Made by a program: the position numbers and the translations under genes | DNA from: Bradyrhizobium sp. LLZ17 | Lineage (GTDB): Bacteria; Pseudomonadota; Alphaproteobacteria; Rhizobiales; Xanthobacteraceae | DNA: 64,000 nucleotides | Assembly: GCF_041200145.1 (NCBI RefSeq) | Contig: NZ_CP165734.1 | Span: 3,844,001-3,908,000 of the forward strand | Direction of reading: 5' to 3' | Notes under the pieces: model-generated | What the model was told of the DNA's origin: nothing | Database searches by the model: none | The model's input: the letters and a program-made list of their open reading frames with translations, nothing else | Part shown: one piece after another, positions 1-9,041 of the stretch | Numbering within the stretch: the stretch's first letter is position 1 | Layout: each line of letters opens with the position of its first letter

Positions 1-188
1 AATCCGCCTTCATCGGCGATCGTGCGGGTGATCTGGCCAACCGCCGCGTCGCGCAACAACGACAAGGATTTGTACAGATTGGATTTGCCGACACCGTTCT
101 CACCCACAAACACGGACAAGGGATGGATGGGTATGGAGAGCCGCCGAATGGAGCGATAGTTCGAGATCGCAATGTCGGTCGGACGCAT
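1..188 (-). CDS. AAA family ATPase, N-terminal fragment (gene runs off the window start)
   Basis: Translating the minus strand from the ATG at 188 gives 62 codons open to the window edge. The N-terminus is short and followed by a Walker A motif GENGVGKSN at about residues 33-41, preceded by the ISNYRSI segment typical of RecF/SMC-like predicted ATPases (AAA_21, COG4637 type). Such proteins hydrolyse ATP, but their roles are often unknown. Only the nucleotide-binding start is visible, so Walker B and any nuclease or partner domain cannot be judged. An earlier in-phase start is unlikely because the other nearby ATG (193) runs straight into a stop. Confidence 0.7.
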   Translation of the reverse strand, partial: MRPTDIAISNYRSIRRLSIPIHPLSVFVGENGVGKSNLYKSLSLLRDAAVGQITRTIADEGG

Positions 189-383
189 CACATGCTCTCA
201 ATCGGCGGGCTGTCTGCGCATTCGCTGGCGGTGCGAATACGCATTCTCTCAATCCAAGGGATGCAGTCTGGATGGACAGTCCCGAGAAAGCAAGCCGACC
301 GATCCGGCGTTCAGTGCCAGACTCTCACCAGCGCCGCGAATGTGCTGCGCAGTCTGGGCGAAGACGGCCGCTCCAAACCCGAC

Positions 384-485
384 TGTCATCATCCGCGAAG
401 GCGGATGATCCAGTAGTCCAGAGACGCCTGTCGGGTACGGAAAGGCCGCGGCGTACTGGATGCGCCGCCTTCGCGGGGCATGACA
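384..485. repeat. Palindromic intergenic repeat, family A copy 1
   Basis: An approximately 100-bp element with outer arms beginning GTCATC and ending GCATGACA and inner arms GATCCAGTA / TACTGGAT. Related copies with the same inner arms lie at 35079-35181 and 49570-49672. It fills most of the gene-free stretch 189-491, where nothing else is visible, and sits at the 3' side of the RND permease gene. Confidence 0.75.
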
Positions 486-491
486 CCCACT

Positions 492-3400
492 TTACAGGTT
501 GGCCGGCGCCGGCGGGCCGTACATCTCGGCCTCCTCTGCCTTCTCCCGATCCCCGCCCAGCGCACGCTGCACCGAGACGAAGAACACTGGCACCATCAAT
601 AGCGCCAGAATCACCACCGCGATCATGCCGCCCATCACGACGGTGCCGAGCGATTGCTGGCTGGCGCCGCCGGCGCCATGCGCGATCGCCATCGGCAGCA
701 CGCCGCAGATGAAGGCGAGGCCGGTCATCAGGATCGGGCGGAAACGGAGACGGCAGGCCTCTATGGTGGCGTCGACCAGCGGCTTGCCCTCCTTGCGCAG
801 GTCCTTGGCGAACTCGATGATCAGGATCGCGTCCTTGGCGGCGAGGCCGATGATGGTGATGAGGCCGACGGTGAAATAGACGTCGTTAGGCAGGCCGCGC
901 AGCATCGCTGCAACCACCGCGCCGACGATGCCGAGCGGCACGGTGAGGAGCACCGCGAGCGGAATGGTCCAGCTCTCATAGAGCGCGGCCAGACACAGGA
1001 ACACCACGAACACCGACAGCGCGAGCAGGAACGGCGCCTGCGAGCCCGACAGCTTTTCCTGGAGCGACTGCCCGGTCCATTCATAGCCGAAGCCGCGCGG
1101 TAATTTGCCCGCAAGCCGCTCCATCTCGGCGATGGCATCGCCCGAGGTGAAGCCGGGCTTGGCTTCGCCGGAGATGCGCACCGCCGGATAATAGTTGAAG
1201 CCGGCGATCTGCGTCGGGCCGCGCGCCCATTCCACCGTCGCGAAGGACGAGAACGGCACCAGCTGGCCGTGGCTGTTCTTGACGTTGTAGTTGAGGATGT
1301 CCTCGGTCTTCATGCGATCGCGGCTATCGGCCTGCACCACGACGCGCTGCATGCGGCCGCGGTTCGGGAAGTCGTTGATGTAGTTCGAGCCGAGATTGGT
1401 CGAGATCGTGTTGTTGATGTCCTCGAAGGTGACGCCGAAAGCGCCGGCCTTCTCGCGGTCGATCACGAGATTGACCACGCCGGCCTCGGGCAGGCCCTCG
1501 ACATAGACCTTTTGCAGCACCGCGCTCGCATTGGCCTCTGCGATCAGTTGGTCGGCGGCGCGCATCAAGGCCGGATAGCCCTTCTGGCCGCGATCCTGGA
1601 GGCGGAACGAGAAGCCCGAGGAATTGCCGAGATTGTCGATCGGCGGCGGCTGGAGCGCGGAGATTTTCGCGTCACGGATCGACGAGGACAGATCGCGGTT
1701 GATGTCATTGACGATCGCAGCCGCTGAGTCCTTCGGCCCGCGCTCCGACCAGTCCTTCAGCGTGATGAAGGCCTGCGCGGTGTTCATGCCCTGGCCGGAG
1801 AAGCTGAAGCCGGTGAGGAAGGTGACGTTGTCCACGCCCGGTCGCTGCGCCAGGTATTTTTCGACCTTCTCGATCACGGCCTTGGTGCGGCCATAGGACG
1901 AATCCGACGGCGTCTGCACGTCAGTGGTGACAAAGCCCTGGTCGTCGACCGGCAGGAAGCCGCCGGGCAAATTGACGAAGGCCCAGGACAGGCCGGCGAG
2001 CAGCGCGACATAGACCAGCATCAGCCGTCCGGTGCGCTTCAGCGAAAAGCCGACGGTGCGGAAATAGCCTTCCTTGCCGCCTTCGAGCATGCGGTTGAAC
2101 CAGCCGAACACGCCTTTCCTGGCGTGACCGTGGCCGGCAGCGACGGGCTTGAGCAGCGTCGCACACAGCGCCGGCGTCAGCGACAGCGCCAGGAAGGCGG
2201 AGAAGCCGATCGCGGCGACCATGGTCACGGAGAACTGGCGGTAGATGATGCCGACCGAGCCCGGGAAGAACGCCATCGGCACGAACACCGCCATCAGCAC
2301 CAGCGTGATGCCGATGATGGCGCCGGTGATCTGCGACATCGCTTTCCGCGTGGCTTCCTTCGGTGGCAGGCCCTCCTCCGCCATGATGCGCTCGACGTTC
2401 TCGACCACGACGATGGCGTCGTCGACGAGGATGCCGACGGCGAGCACCATGCCGAACATCGAGAGCATGTTGATGGAGTAGCCGGCGAGCAGCAGCGTGG
2501 TACAGGCGCCCAACAGCGCCACCGGCACCACGATGGTCGGGATGATGGTGTAGCGGATGTTCTGCAAGAACAGGAACATCACCACGAACACCAGCACCAC
2601 CGCTTCGAGCAGCGTCGTCAGCACCTTCTTGATCGACGCCTCGACCACCGGCGTGATGTTGTAGGGGATCTTGTAAGAGATATTGGCCGGGAAAAAGCGC
2701 GACAGCTCCTTCATTTTCGCTTCGACCGCGCCCGCGGTCGCCAGCGCATTGCCGGTCGGCGACATCAGCACGGAGAGACCGGCAGTCGGCTTGCCGTTGA
2801 GACGCGTGTTGAACTGGTAACTGAGGCCGCCGACCTCGATGCGCGCGACATCGCGCAGCCGCACGGTCGAGCCGTCCGCATTGGCGCGCAGGATGATCGA
2901 GCCGAACTCATCCGGCGAGGACAATTGGCCCTTGACCAGCACCAGCGCGGAGGTGCGCTGGCTGCCGGTCGACGGCTCGGCGCCGATGCTGCCCGAGGCG
3001 ACCTGGGCGTTCTGCGCCGCGATCGCCTTGTTGACGTCGTCGGCGGTAAGCCCGTAGCCGACCAGCTTGGCCGGATCAACCCAGACGCGCAGCGAACGTT
3101 CGGTCGAATAGAGCGTGGCGCGGCCGACGCCGGGGATGCGGCGGATCTCGCCGAGCACGTTGCGGATCATGAAGTCGCCGAGCCCGACTTCGTCCAGACT
3201 GCCGTCGGTCGAATTCAGCGTGATGATCTGGAGTACGGCGCTGGAGGCTTCCTCGATCAGGATGCCCTGCTGGATCACCGCGCGCGGCAAACGGGCTTCG
3301 ACCCGCTTGATGCGGTTCTGCACCTCGACGGAAGCTGCACTCGTATCGGTCCCCGGCACGAAATTGGCCGTGATCTCGACCTGGCCGAGCGAGTCGCTGG

Positions 3401-3641
3401 TCGATTCGAAATTGAGAATGCCGGAGGCGCCGTTAAGCTCCTCCTCGATCAGCCGGGTGACACTGTTGTAGAGATTTTCCGGCGACGCACCGGGATAGCT
3501 GGTCGAGATCGAGATCGAGGGCGGCGCGATGATCGGATATTGCGCGATCGGCAACAGCGGGATCGAGATCGCGCCGATCAGACAGATGAACAGCGCGACG
3601 ACCCAGGCGAAGATCGGCCTGTCGATGAAGAAGCTCGCCAT
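492..3641 (-). CDS. RND multidrug efflux permease (HAE1/AcrB-MexF type)
   Basis: A 1049-aa inner-membrane proton-driven transporter, a normal length for the hydrophobe/amphiphile efflux family. It starts MASFFIDRPIFAWVVAL, the typical AcrB-family opening and first membrane helix. The TM4 segment GILVDDAIVVVENVER carries the paired aspartates used for proton relay, and the second half repeats the fold (AAKDAILIIEFAKDL near residue 935). It lies 6 bp downstream of the periplasmic adaptor gene on the same strand, so the two form an operon. No outer-membrane channel gene follows, so a TolC/OprM-like partner would be encoded elsewhere. Substrates cannot be inferred from sequence. Confidence 0.95.
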   Translation of the reverse strand: MASFFIDRPIFAWVVALFICLIGAISIPLLPIAQYPIIAPPSISISTSYPGASPENLYNSVTRLIEEELNGASGILNFESTSDSLGQVEITANFVPGTDTSAASVEVQNRIKRVEARLPRAVIQQGILIEEASSAVLQIITLNSTDGSLDEVGLGDFMIRNVLGEIRRIPGVGRATLYSTERSLRVWVDPAKLVGYGLTADDVNKAIAAQNAQVASGSIGAEPSTGSQRTSALVLVKGQLSSPDEFGSIILRANADGSTVRLRDVARIEVGGLSYQFNTRLNGKPTAGLSVLMSPTGNALATAGAVEAKMKELSRFFPANISYKIPYNITPVVEASIKKVLTTLLEAVVLVFVVMFLFLQNIRYTIIPTIVVPVALLGACTTLLLAGYSINMLSMFGMVLAVGILVDDAIVVVENVERIMAEEGLPPKEATRKAMSQITGAIIGITLVLMAVFVPMAFFPGSVGIIYRQFSVTMVAAIGFSAFLALSLTPALCATLLKPVAAGHGHARKGVFGWFNRMLEGGKEGYFRTVGFSLKRTGRLMLVYVALLAGLSWAFVNLPGGFLPVDDQGFVTTDVQTPSDSSYGRTKAVIEKVEKYLAQRPGVDNVTFLTGFSFSGQGMNTAQAFITLKDWSERGPKDSAAAIVNDINRDLSSSIRDAKISALQPPPIDNLGNSSGFSFRLQDRGQKGYPALMRAADQLIAEANASAVLQKVYVEGLPEAGVVNLVIDREKAGAFGVTFEDINNTISTNLGSNYINDFPNRGRMQRVVVQADSRDRMKTEDILNYNVKNSHGQLVPFSSFATVEWARGPTQIAGFNYYPAVRISGEAKPGFTSGDAIAEMERLAGKLPRGFGYEWTGQSLQEKLSGSQAPFLLALSVFVVFLCLAALYESWTIPLAVLLTVPLGIVGAVVAAMLRGLPNDVYFTVGLITIIGLAAKDAILIIEFAKDLRKEGKPLVDATIEACRLRFRPILMTGLAFICGVLPMAIAHGAGGASQQSLGTVVMGGMIAVVILALLMVPVFFVSVQRALGGDREKAEEAEMYGPPAPANL

Positions 3642-3647
3642 CGCGCT

Positions 3648-4838
3648 TTACCGGGTCAACTGGGCGCGTTGGGCGTCCGCGGTCGCGTCGGCTTCGGCCC
3701 AGGATTGCGGCTTGACCTTGTCGCCGGCCGCGAACTTCTGGAAGCCTTCGACCACGACCTTGTCGCCGGCCTTCAGGCCCTCGGTGACGAACCAGACCCC
3801 GTCCTGCACCGAGCCGGTGCGCACCGGCTGCACCGCGATGCGGTTGTCGTCCTTGACGACGAACACCTCGCTGCCGCCACCGCCATTGCGCTGGACCGCC
3901 TGCTGCGGCACCGCGATCGCGTCGGAGTCCAGCCCCTGGTCGATGCGCACGCGGACATACATGCCCGGCAGCAGCTCGCGCTTGGGATTTGGAAACTCGC
4001 CGCGCAGCGTCACCTGCCCGGTCTGGGCGTCGACCTTGGCGTCGGAGAACAGCAGCTTGCCGTCGAGCGAATAGATCGAGTTGTCGTCGAGCACGAGCCG
4101 CACCTTGGCGGCATCGGCCGCGATGCGCTCGAGGTCGCCGCTCTCGAAGGCGCGGCGGAGCTGGTTGAGCTCGGTCACCGACTGGGTGAAATCGGCATAA
4201 ATCGGATCGAGCTGCTGGACGGTGGCGAGATTGGTCTCGTTTTGCACGACCAGCGCGCCTTCGCTGACCAGGGCCGCACCGACCACGCCGTCGATCGGCG
4301 CGCGCACGGTCGCATAGTCGAGATTGAGTTTGGCGCGCGCGAGATCGGCCTTGCGGCCCTCGAGTTCGGCCCGGGCCTGGCGCTCGGCCGCGATGGTCTT
4401 CTCGTTCTCGGCTTCCGGCGCGGCGCGCTGGCTGGTGAGCGTGGCGATACGGCGCGCCTGCTGCTGCGCCTGCATCAACGCAGCCTCGGCCTTGTCGACC
4501 GCGGCGTCGTTGGCCATGACCTCGACCTCGAACGGCCGCGGATCGATGCGGTAGAGCGCATCGCCCGCCTTCACCTCGCTGCCCTGGCGGAACAGGCGCT
4601 CGACCACGATGCCCGACACGCGAGGGCGCACTTCAGCGACGCGGGTCGGCGCGATCCGGCCGGGCAGCTCGCGCACCACGGCACGGGCTTGCTGCCTGAC
4701 GGTGACGACGCTGACATCGGGTTCGGAGGGTTGGGCGGCGGAGACGGCGGAGCTGGATTGATCACAAGCCCCCAGCAGCGGCGCAACGGCCGCGAGCATG
4801 ATTGCAACGCATGCCGATCGCGCGTGAAGTCCTGACAT
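3648..4838 (-). CDS. RND efflux periplasmic adaptor lipoprotein (AcrA/MexE type)
   Basis: Membrane fusion protein that links the downstream RND permease to an outer-membrane channel. The chosen start at 4838 gives 396 aa with a lipoprotein signal ending LLGAC (lipid-acceptor Cys at about residue 25). An upstream in-frame ATG at 4901 would bury that signal. Next come a beta-barrel/lipoyl segment (GRIAPTRVAEVRPRVSGIV), a coiled-coil hairpin with the Q-rich stretch MQAQQQARR, and the second lipoyl half DYATVRAPIDGVVG. First gene of a two-gene operon. The 375-bp gap to the divergent response regulator presumably holds both promoters, but no operator is recognisable. Confidence 0.93.
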   Translation of the reverse strand: MSGLHARSACVAIMLAAVAPLLGACDQSSSAVSAAQPSEPDVSVVTVRQQARAVVRELPGRIAPTRVAEVRPRVSGIVVERLFRQGSEVKAGDALYRIDPRPFEVEVMANDAAVDKAEAALMQAQQQARRIATLTSQRAAPEAENEKTIAAERQARAELEGRKADLARAKLNLDYATVRAPIDGVVGAALVSEGALVVQNETNLATVQQLDPIYADFTQSVTELNQLRRAFESGDLERIAADAAKVRLVLDDNSIYSLDGKLLFSDAKVDAQTGQVTLRGEFPNPKRELLPGMYVRVRIDQGLDSDAIAVPQQAVQRNGGGGSEVFVVKDDNRIAVQPVRTGSVQDGVWFVTEGLKAGDKVVVEGFQKFAAGDKVKPQSWAEADATADAQRAQLTR

Positions 4839-5213
4839 GAAGTGGAGTGCCCCGATGTTGTTGAAACTGGTCGCGCTCCGCGCGGCGCCCGTCCTGGACA
4901 ATTCCGCGCGGATGATGGCGTCAAAATAGAATGGACTCGCTGCGGCGCAACGCGTGGCCCGGGCGGCTCAATGTCACACTCGTCTATCTGACTGAGCGCA
5001 CGACACTTTCGCGAACTCACCGGATCGTGAGTCGGGTTCCGCGGGTGCGTACTGCGACAGAACATCGCGATGGTGATGAACGCCTCGCCTGACCTTGGGT
5101 CCGTCCGCCGTCTTCCGCCTTATGTACACTTTTGGACAATTGATGGAACCGAGCGCGTCCGAGTCGCTTAGCTCACCGGAGCACTGCAAGGCGGCAGCAG
5201 GGGAGAAGGTGAA

Positions 5214-5612
5214 GTGAGTGACTCCGTCACGGTGCTGGTCGTCGAGGACGACGGGCTCATTCAGGTCATGATCCAAGAGGCCCTTTCGGCTGGCGGTTTT
5301 GAGTCAACTGTCACGGGCTCGGGCGAAGAAGCGATGACGCTTCTTCAAACCAACACGACACAATTTCGAGCGATCGTGACCGACATCAATCTGAGCGGAA
5401 AGTGCGACGGATGGGAGGTCGCCCAGCGCTCACGCGAGCTCGACCCCGCCATGCCGGTGATCTATATGACAGGCACCCACGCCGAAGATTGGGCGTCGAG
5501 GGGCGTGCCGAACAGCGTGCTGTTGACCAAGCCATTCGCGCCGGCGCAGCTTGTGACGGCGCTTTCCAATCTGCTCAATGCGGCCACCCCGCCGAGCGCG
5601 TCAACCGAATAA
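5214..5612 (+). CDS. Single-domain response regulator (CheY-like receiver)
   Basis: A 132-aa stand-alone receiver domain with no output domain. The acidic pair is in VVEDDG (residues 10-13), the phospho-acceptor is Asp57 in VTDINLSG, the switch Thr is in YMTGTH, and the conserved Lys is in LLTKPF. The GTG start at 5214 follows a strong GGAGAAGG ribosome site. Such proteins shuttle phosphate or bind a partner protein; the cognate kinase is not adjacent. It is divergent from the RND operon and convergent with the next secreted-protein gene. The receiver resembles the CheY-like proteins common in Bradyrhizobium that pair with HWE/hybrid kinases, but that pairing is inference. Confidence 0.9.
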   Translation: MSDSVTVLVVEDDGLIQVMIQEALSAGGFESTVTGSGEEAMTLLQTNTTQFRAIVTDINLSGKCDGWEVAQRSRELDPAMPVIYMTGTHAEDWASRGVPNSVLLTKPFAPAQLVTALSNLLNAATPPSASTE

Positions 5613-5646
5613 ACTGTCTCGGCGAGCGGCGGGATGGCGAGCGAAC

Positions 5647-6051
5647 CTATCGCTTGGCAGGCGGACCGCTCTTGTTGCCCGGCAATCCCTTGACGTTCGC
5701 CGGATCCTGCTCCTGCACCGATTGATTTTGCGACGCCGAGCCGACCGTACCGCTATGAGCCGGAGGCCCGTTCTTGTTGCCGGGAGCACCCGCAATTCCC
5801 GCGCCGGAGTTTTGTGCGCTCGGCGCCGTTGCCGCGCTGTCCGTCGCCGCGCGAGCAGGGTTACCCGGGATATGAGAGGCCGAGCCGGGCTTGTCCTGCT
5901 CGGAGACGTATCCCGACGCACCGGAGTTCTCGGTCTTGATGCCTTTGTCGGCTTCGTTTTGAAGGTTGTGCGATGGCGAAGCCTGCTGCGCCATCGCCGG
6001 TGCCGTCAGGCCGGCCACCACGGCAATTGCTGTGAGCGCGAGATACCGCAT
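5647..6051 (-). CDS. Small secreted protein with GNKxGPPA repeats
   Basis: A 134-aa exported protein of unknown function. The start at 6051 is fixed by an AAGGAGG ribosome site just upstream and by a classical signal peptide (MRYLALTAIAVVAGLTAPAM, cleavage near AMAQQ). The mature part is rich in Ala, Gly, Asn, Ser and Pro and is probably disordered, with a repeated G-N-K-(N/S)-G-P-P-A motif in its C-terminal half, the last copy just before the C-terminus. A possible EcfG-type promoter lies 30 bp upstream, the same geometry as the CsbD-like gene in this window, which would make it a stress-induced periplasmic protein. That role is inference. Confidence 0.75.
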   Translation of the reverse strand: MRYLALTAIAVVAGLTAPAMAQQASPSHNLQNEADKGIKTENSGASGYVSEQDKPGSASHIPGNPARAATDSAATAPSAQNSGAGIAGAPGNKNGPPAHSGTVGSASQNQSVQEQDPANVKGLPGNKSGPPAKR

Positions 6052-6080
6052 GGTGTTTCCTCCTTGGGTTAACCGGCGAT

Positions 6081-6105
6081 AACAAAGCAGGAGCCCGACG
6101 TTTCC
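6081..6105 (-). promoter_or_regulatory. Possible EcfG-type promoter of the small secreted protein
   Basis: On the minus strand GGAAA, 16 bases, TGTT: one mismatch in each element against the alphaproteobacterial general-stress consensus GGAAC-N16/17-CGTT. The -10 element ends 30 bp before the start codon. Weak alone; supported by identical spacing at the CsbD-like gene. Confidence 0.35.
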
Positions 6106-6305
6106 GATGGCCACGGGAATTCTTTGTCAGCCGGTCCACTCCTCCTCGGATTGCTTTGTCCTACGCGGCCGTTGCTGCGGCAGTATGAGCCAATTGGAAC
6201 TGTTGCCTTCCCGACATCGTCGTGTAGAAGGCTCCCGGGTGCTCGCTGCAACGAGCAGTGACAGGTCAAGCGATGGTCGGGCCGCCACGCAGAAAGCGCG
6301 TGCCC

Positions 6306-7538
6306 ATGAACGATCAGCTGCCAGGCAGAGACCTGTCCAAATCCAAGCTCGCCAAGCGTGCGATTGGAACGATCCAGCAATACCTGCATGTCGAAGCCGT
6401 CAGCGGCGCCGTGTTGCTAGTGGCCGCAATGGCCGCAATGCTGTGGGCGAACTCGCCTTTTGCCCACGCGTATCATGATTTCTGGAACCATCCCGTCGTG
6501 TTGGGATCAGGCGACTTCGCCTTCACCACATCGTTGCACTTCTGGATCAATGACGCGCTGATGACGATCTTCTTCCTGGTCGTGGGCCTGGAGATTCGTC
6601 GCGAGCTCCATGAGGGTGCACTCAGCAAATTCGACCAGGCCGTGCTCCCGGTTGTGGCGGCTCTCGGCGGCATTGCCGTTCCCGCCCTGATTTATCTGGG
6701 CTTCAACAGCGTGGCGGGACGCGGCCATGGCTGGGCAATACCCACGGCCACAGACATCGCGTTCGCCGTCGGCGTGCTCGCACTGCTCGGACGTTCGATC
6801 CCCGCCAATGTCCGGGTCTTTCTGCTCGCACTGGCCATCATCGACGATATCGTTGCGGTTCTGATCATCGCCATGTTCTACACGAGCGGGCTCGATCTCA
6901 GCGGCTTCATCATCGCAGCGGCCGGCATGCTGATGGTTCTCTGGTTCCAGCGGCTCGGCTTTCGCTCTGCATTCGCCTACATCCTTCCGGCTGTCATCGT
7001 CTGGACCGGCCTGCTCAAGGCCGGCATTCACCCGACGCTTGCAGGCGTGGTGCTCGGCTTGATGACGCCGGCCCGATCTGAGCAGGAGACATCTCCGCCT
7101 GTCGTTCGTGTTCAGACCGCACTTCATCCCTGGGTCGCCTACGGAATTATGCCGCTGTTCGCGCTTGCGAATGCGGGGGTCAGCTTCACCGGCACGGAAC
7201 TCTCGGGCGGGGCTCAGTTCGTGACGCTCGGCGTCGGACTTGCACTGTGCGCGGGAAAGCCGATCGGCGTGATCGCCGCGACCTGGCTCGCGGTGCGCAC
7301 GGGCTGGTGTCGGCTGGCTCCCGGCGTGTCCTGGGGCGGGGTCTGCCTGATCGGCCTGTTGGCCGGTATCGGCTTCACGATGTCGATCTTCATCGCCATG
7401 CTGGCGTTCACCGACGACAAGCTGCTGGATGCAGCGAAGCTCGGCGTCGTGCTCGGCTCTCTCGTCTCCGTCACCCTCGGCCTCGGATGGGGCGCGGAAT
7501 ACGCGCACCGGCAGCGAAGAAAATCAGTGGAACGATAA
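6306..7538 (+). CDS. nhaA: Na+/H+ antiporter NhaA
   Basis: Inner-membrane antiporter that exports sodium in exchange for protons, used in pH and salt homeostasis. From the ATG at 6306 the protein is 410 aa (E. coli NhaA is 388); an upstream in-frame ATG at 6258 would add 16 basic residues with no better ribosome site. The transport-site aspartate pair is present in [11 protein letters not shown], and the family segments [16 protein letters not shown] and [15 protein letters not shown] are clear. The gene is monocistronic and ends 5 bp from the convergent methyltransferase gene. A GGAAC-N17-CGTC sequence at 6196-6221 resembles a stress promoter with one mismatch, but equal matches occur by chance in the window. 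Confidence 0.96.
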   Translation: MNDQLPGRDLSKSKLAKRAIGTIQQYLHVEAVSGAVLLVAAMAAMLWANSPFAHAYHDFWNHPVVLGSGDFAFTTSLHFWINDALMTIFFLVVGLEIRRELHEGALSKFDQAVLPVVAALGGIAVPALIYLGFNSVAGRGHGWAIPTATDIAFAVGVLALLGRSIPANVRVFLLALAIIDDIVAVLIIAMFYTSGLDLSGFIIAAAGMLMVLWFQRLGFRSAFAYILPAVIVWTGLLKAGIHPTLAGVVLGLMTPARSEQETSPPVVRVQTALHPWVAYGIMPLFALANAGVSFTGTELSGGAQFVTLGVGLALCAGKPIGVIAATWLAVRTGWCRLAPGVSWGGVCLIGLLAGIGFTMSIFIAMLAFTDDKLLDAAKLGVVLGSLVSVTLGLGWGAEYAHRQRRKSVER

Positions 7539-7543
7539 CGCCC

Positions 7544-8572
7544 CTACCCCGCCGCCTTCATCCGGTAGTGGCTCACGCCCCATTCGCTGCCGTCGGCGTG
7601 GCCGAACAGCCCGGCGGTGGCGAGGAAGAACCAGCGCCAGCGCCGCATCCACAAGGCCGTGTCCTCGCCATAGACGGGAAGCAAGGACGCTTCGATTGCA
7701 TCGCGATGCGCATCGAAATTGGCGAGCCAGTCATGGGCCGTGTGCTGATAATGCGTGCCGCTCCAGCGCCATTCCTTCTCGATTGTAAAGATGTCGTCAT
7801 ATTGCCGGACCAACTGATGGCTCGGCATCACGCCGCCGGTGAAAAAGTGCTGCGCGATCCAATCCTCGCGATTGGCGCGCTCGAACAGATAGGAGCCGGA
7901 GCGATGGGTGAAGACGTGCATGAAGAAGCGTCCCTCGGGCGCGAGCCATGCATGCACGCGCGTCATCAGCTTGCGCCAGTTCATCATGTGCTCGAACATC
8001 TCGACCGAGACGATGCGGTCGAACCGGCCGTCCGGCGTAAACATGTTCATGTCGGCGGTGACGACGCGCAGATTGAGCAGCCCGCGTAACCGCGCCTCCT
8101 GCTCGATATAGGCACGCTGCGACTGCGAGTTCGACACCGCCATCACCCTGGCATGCGGAAACTGCCGGGCCATCCACAGCGACAGCGAGCCCCAGCCGCA
8201 GCCGAGTTCGAGGATGGTTTGACCATCGGCGAGAGCGGCATGCCCGGCGGTCTGGCGCAGCGCCTCCTCTTCAGCCTCCTGCAATGTGCTCGCATCCGTC
8301 TTGTAGAAGCAGGACGAAAATTTGCGGTTGGGGCCGAGCACCTGCGCAAAGAAGCTCGACGGCACGTCGTCGTGGCGGGTGTTGGCGGCGTCCGTGCGCT
8401 CGGCGATCGGCCGCAGCATCATCCGCCCGGCGAAGGCGGCATCGTCGGGGGCATCGTGCGCGGCGAGACGTGTCGCGGTGCGCGCGCAGAGCTGCTGGAT
8501 CGCGGCGCGGACCACGATGTCAGGCAGCGGCACGCGTTCGGCAGTTCCGATGATCGTGGAGACGACGCTCAT
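7544..8572 (-). CDS. Cyclopropane-fatty-acyl-phospholipid synthase-like methyltransferase
   Basis: A SAM-dependent methyltransferase of the CFA-synthase (Mycolic_acid_synthase) family, expected to modify unsaturated acyl chains of membrane lipids. From 8572 it is 342 aa. The SAM site is LELGCGWGSLSLWMA, followed by VSNSQSQ and the catalytic-region segment VEMFEHMMNW. The frame is open 99 codons further upstream to 8869, but the ATG at 8572 has a GGAG ribosome site and begins the family's usual N-terminus; the upstream part looks like the remains of a DUF1295 gene, which commonly neighbours this family. It is shorter than E. coli Cfa (382 aa), as is normal for this subgroup. Confidence 0.85.
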   Translation of the reverse strand: MSVVSTIIGTAERVPLPDIVVRAAIQQLCARTATRLAAHDAPDDAAFAGRMMLRPIAERTDAANTRHDDVPSSFFAQVLGPNRKFSSCFYKTDASTLQEAEEEALRQTAGHAALADGQTILELGCGWGSLSLWMARQFPHARVMAVSNSQSQRAYIEQEARLRGLLNLRVVTADMNMFTPDGRFDRIVSVEMFEHMMNWRKLMTRVHAWLAPEGRFFMHVFTHRSGSYLFERANREDWIAQHFFTGGVMPSHQLVRQYDDIFTIEKEWRWSGTHYQHTAHDWLANFDAHRDAIEASLLPVYGEDTALWMRRWRWFFLATAGLFGHADGSEWGVSHYRMKAAG

Positions 8573-8639
8573 GCGGCCACTCCGTCTTTGGGTGGCAGGG
8601 GAAAGAACAAGCTGAAAGAACATGGTGGTTGTGGATTGG

Positions 8640-8869
8640 TAACCGCGGCAGCGCTCGCCGCGCGAACGCGGCATCTGCGCTCCCAAACGCAGGACGCCGG
8701 CGACGTGGACCAGGACCCGGGCCGCGCCCACGCCGGTCAGGCCGAGGGCAGAGGTGCAGATGATGTCGAGCCAGCCGGAATTGCCGGTGCGCTGGACCAT
8801 CCAGGCGGACGCCATCAGGATCGCGAGCGAGAGCGCGATGGCCGCCAGTCCCCCGAGATGCATCGCCAT
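8640..8869 (-). pseudogene. Remnant of a DUF1295 (steroid 5-alpha-reductase-like) membrane protein gene
   Basis: Upstream of the methyltransferase the minus strand encodes MHLGGLAAIALSLAILMASAW and then VQRTGNSGWLD, matching from memory the N-terminal helix and the TGNSGWxDxxW signature of DUF1295 proteins. Similarity fades within about 70 codons, and the other roughly 200 residues of the family are missing. The fragment is now in frame with the methyltransferase, so a fused 441-aa product is formally possible but unlike known relatives. Probably a deletion scar. Confidence 0.5.
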
Positions 8870-9041
8870 GCAAAAATCCGACCCAAGTCAATGGAACGCC
8901 GAAGTTTTACAAAGTACGTCATTATGAAAAGCGCGATTTCAGCCTTGGGTTCCCCATGCCGCCCCGAAATCGGCACATCCGGCGCTTTTTTTGGGCCGGC
9001 GCTGTGCCATAGTGCGCACTGCAAGCAAGCTTTCGTAATGG

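Noticed and set aside
2124..4835. 903-codon open frame on the plus strand opposite the RND genes
   Set aside because: Arg/Asp/His-rich translation with no domains, antisense to two strongly conserved genes; a GC-driven shadow. The same holds for the 885-codon minus frame across cysNC.
5142..5166. GGAAC upstream of the response regulator as EcfG promoter
   Set aside because: The -10 position reads GCTT at N16, two mismatches, so not supported.
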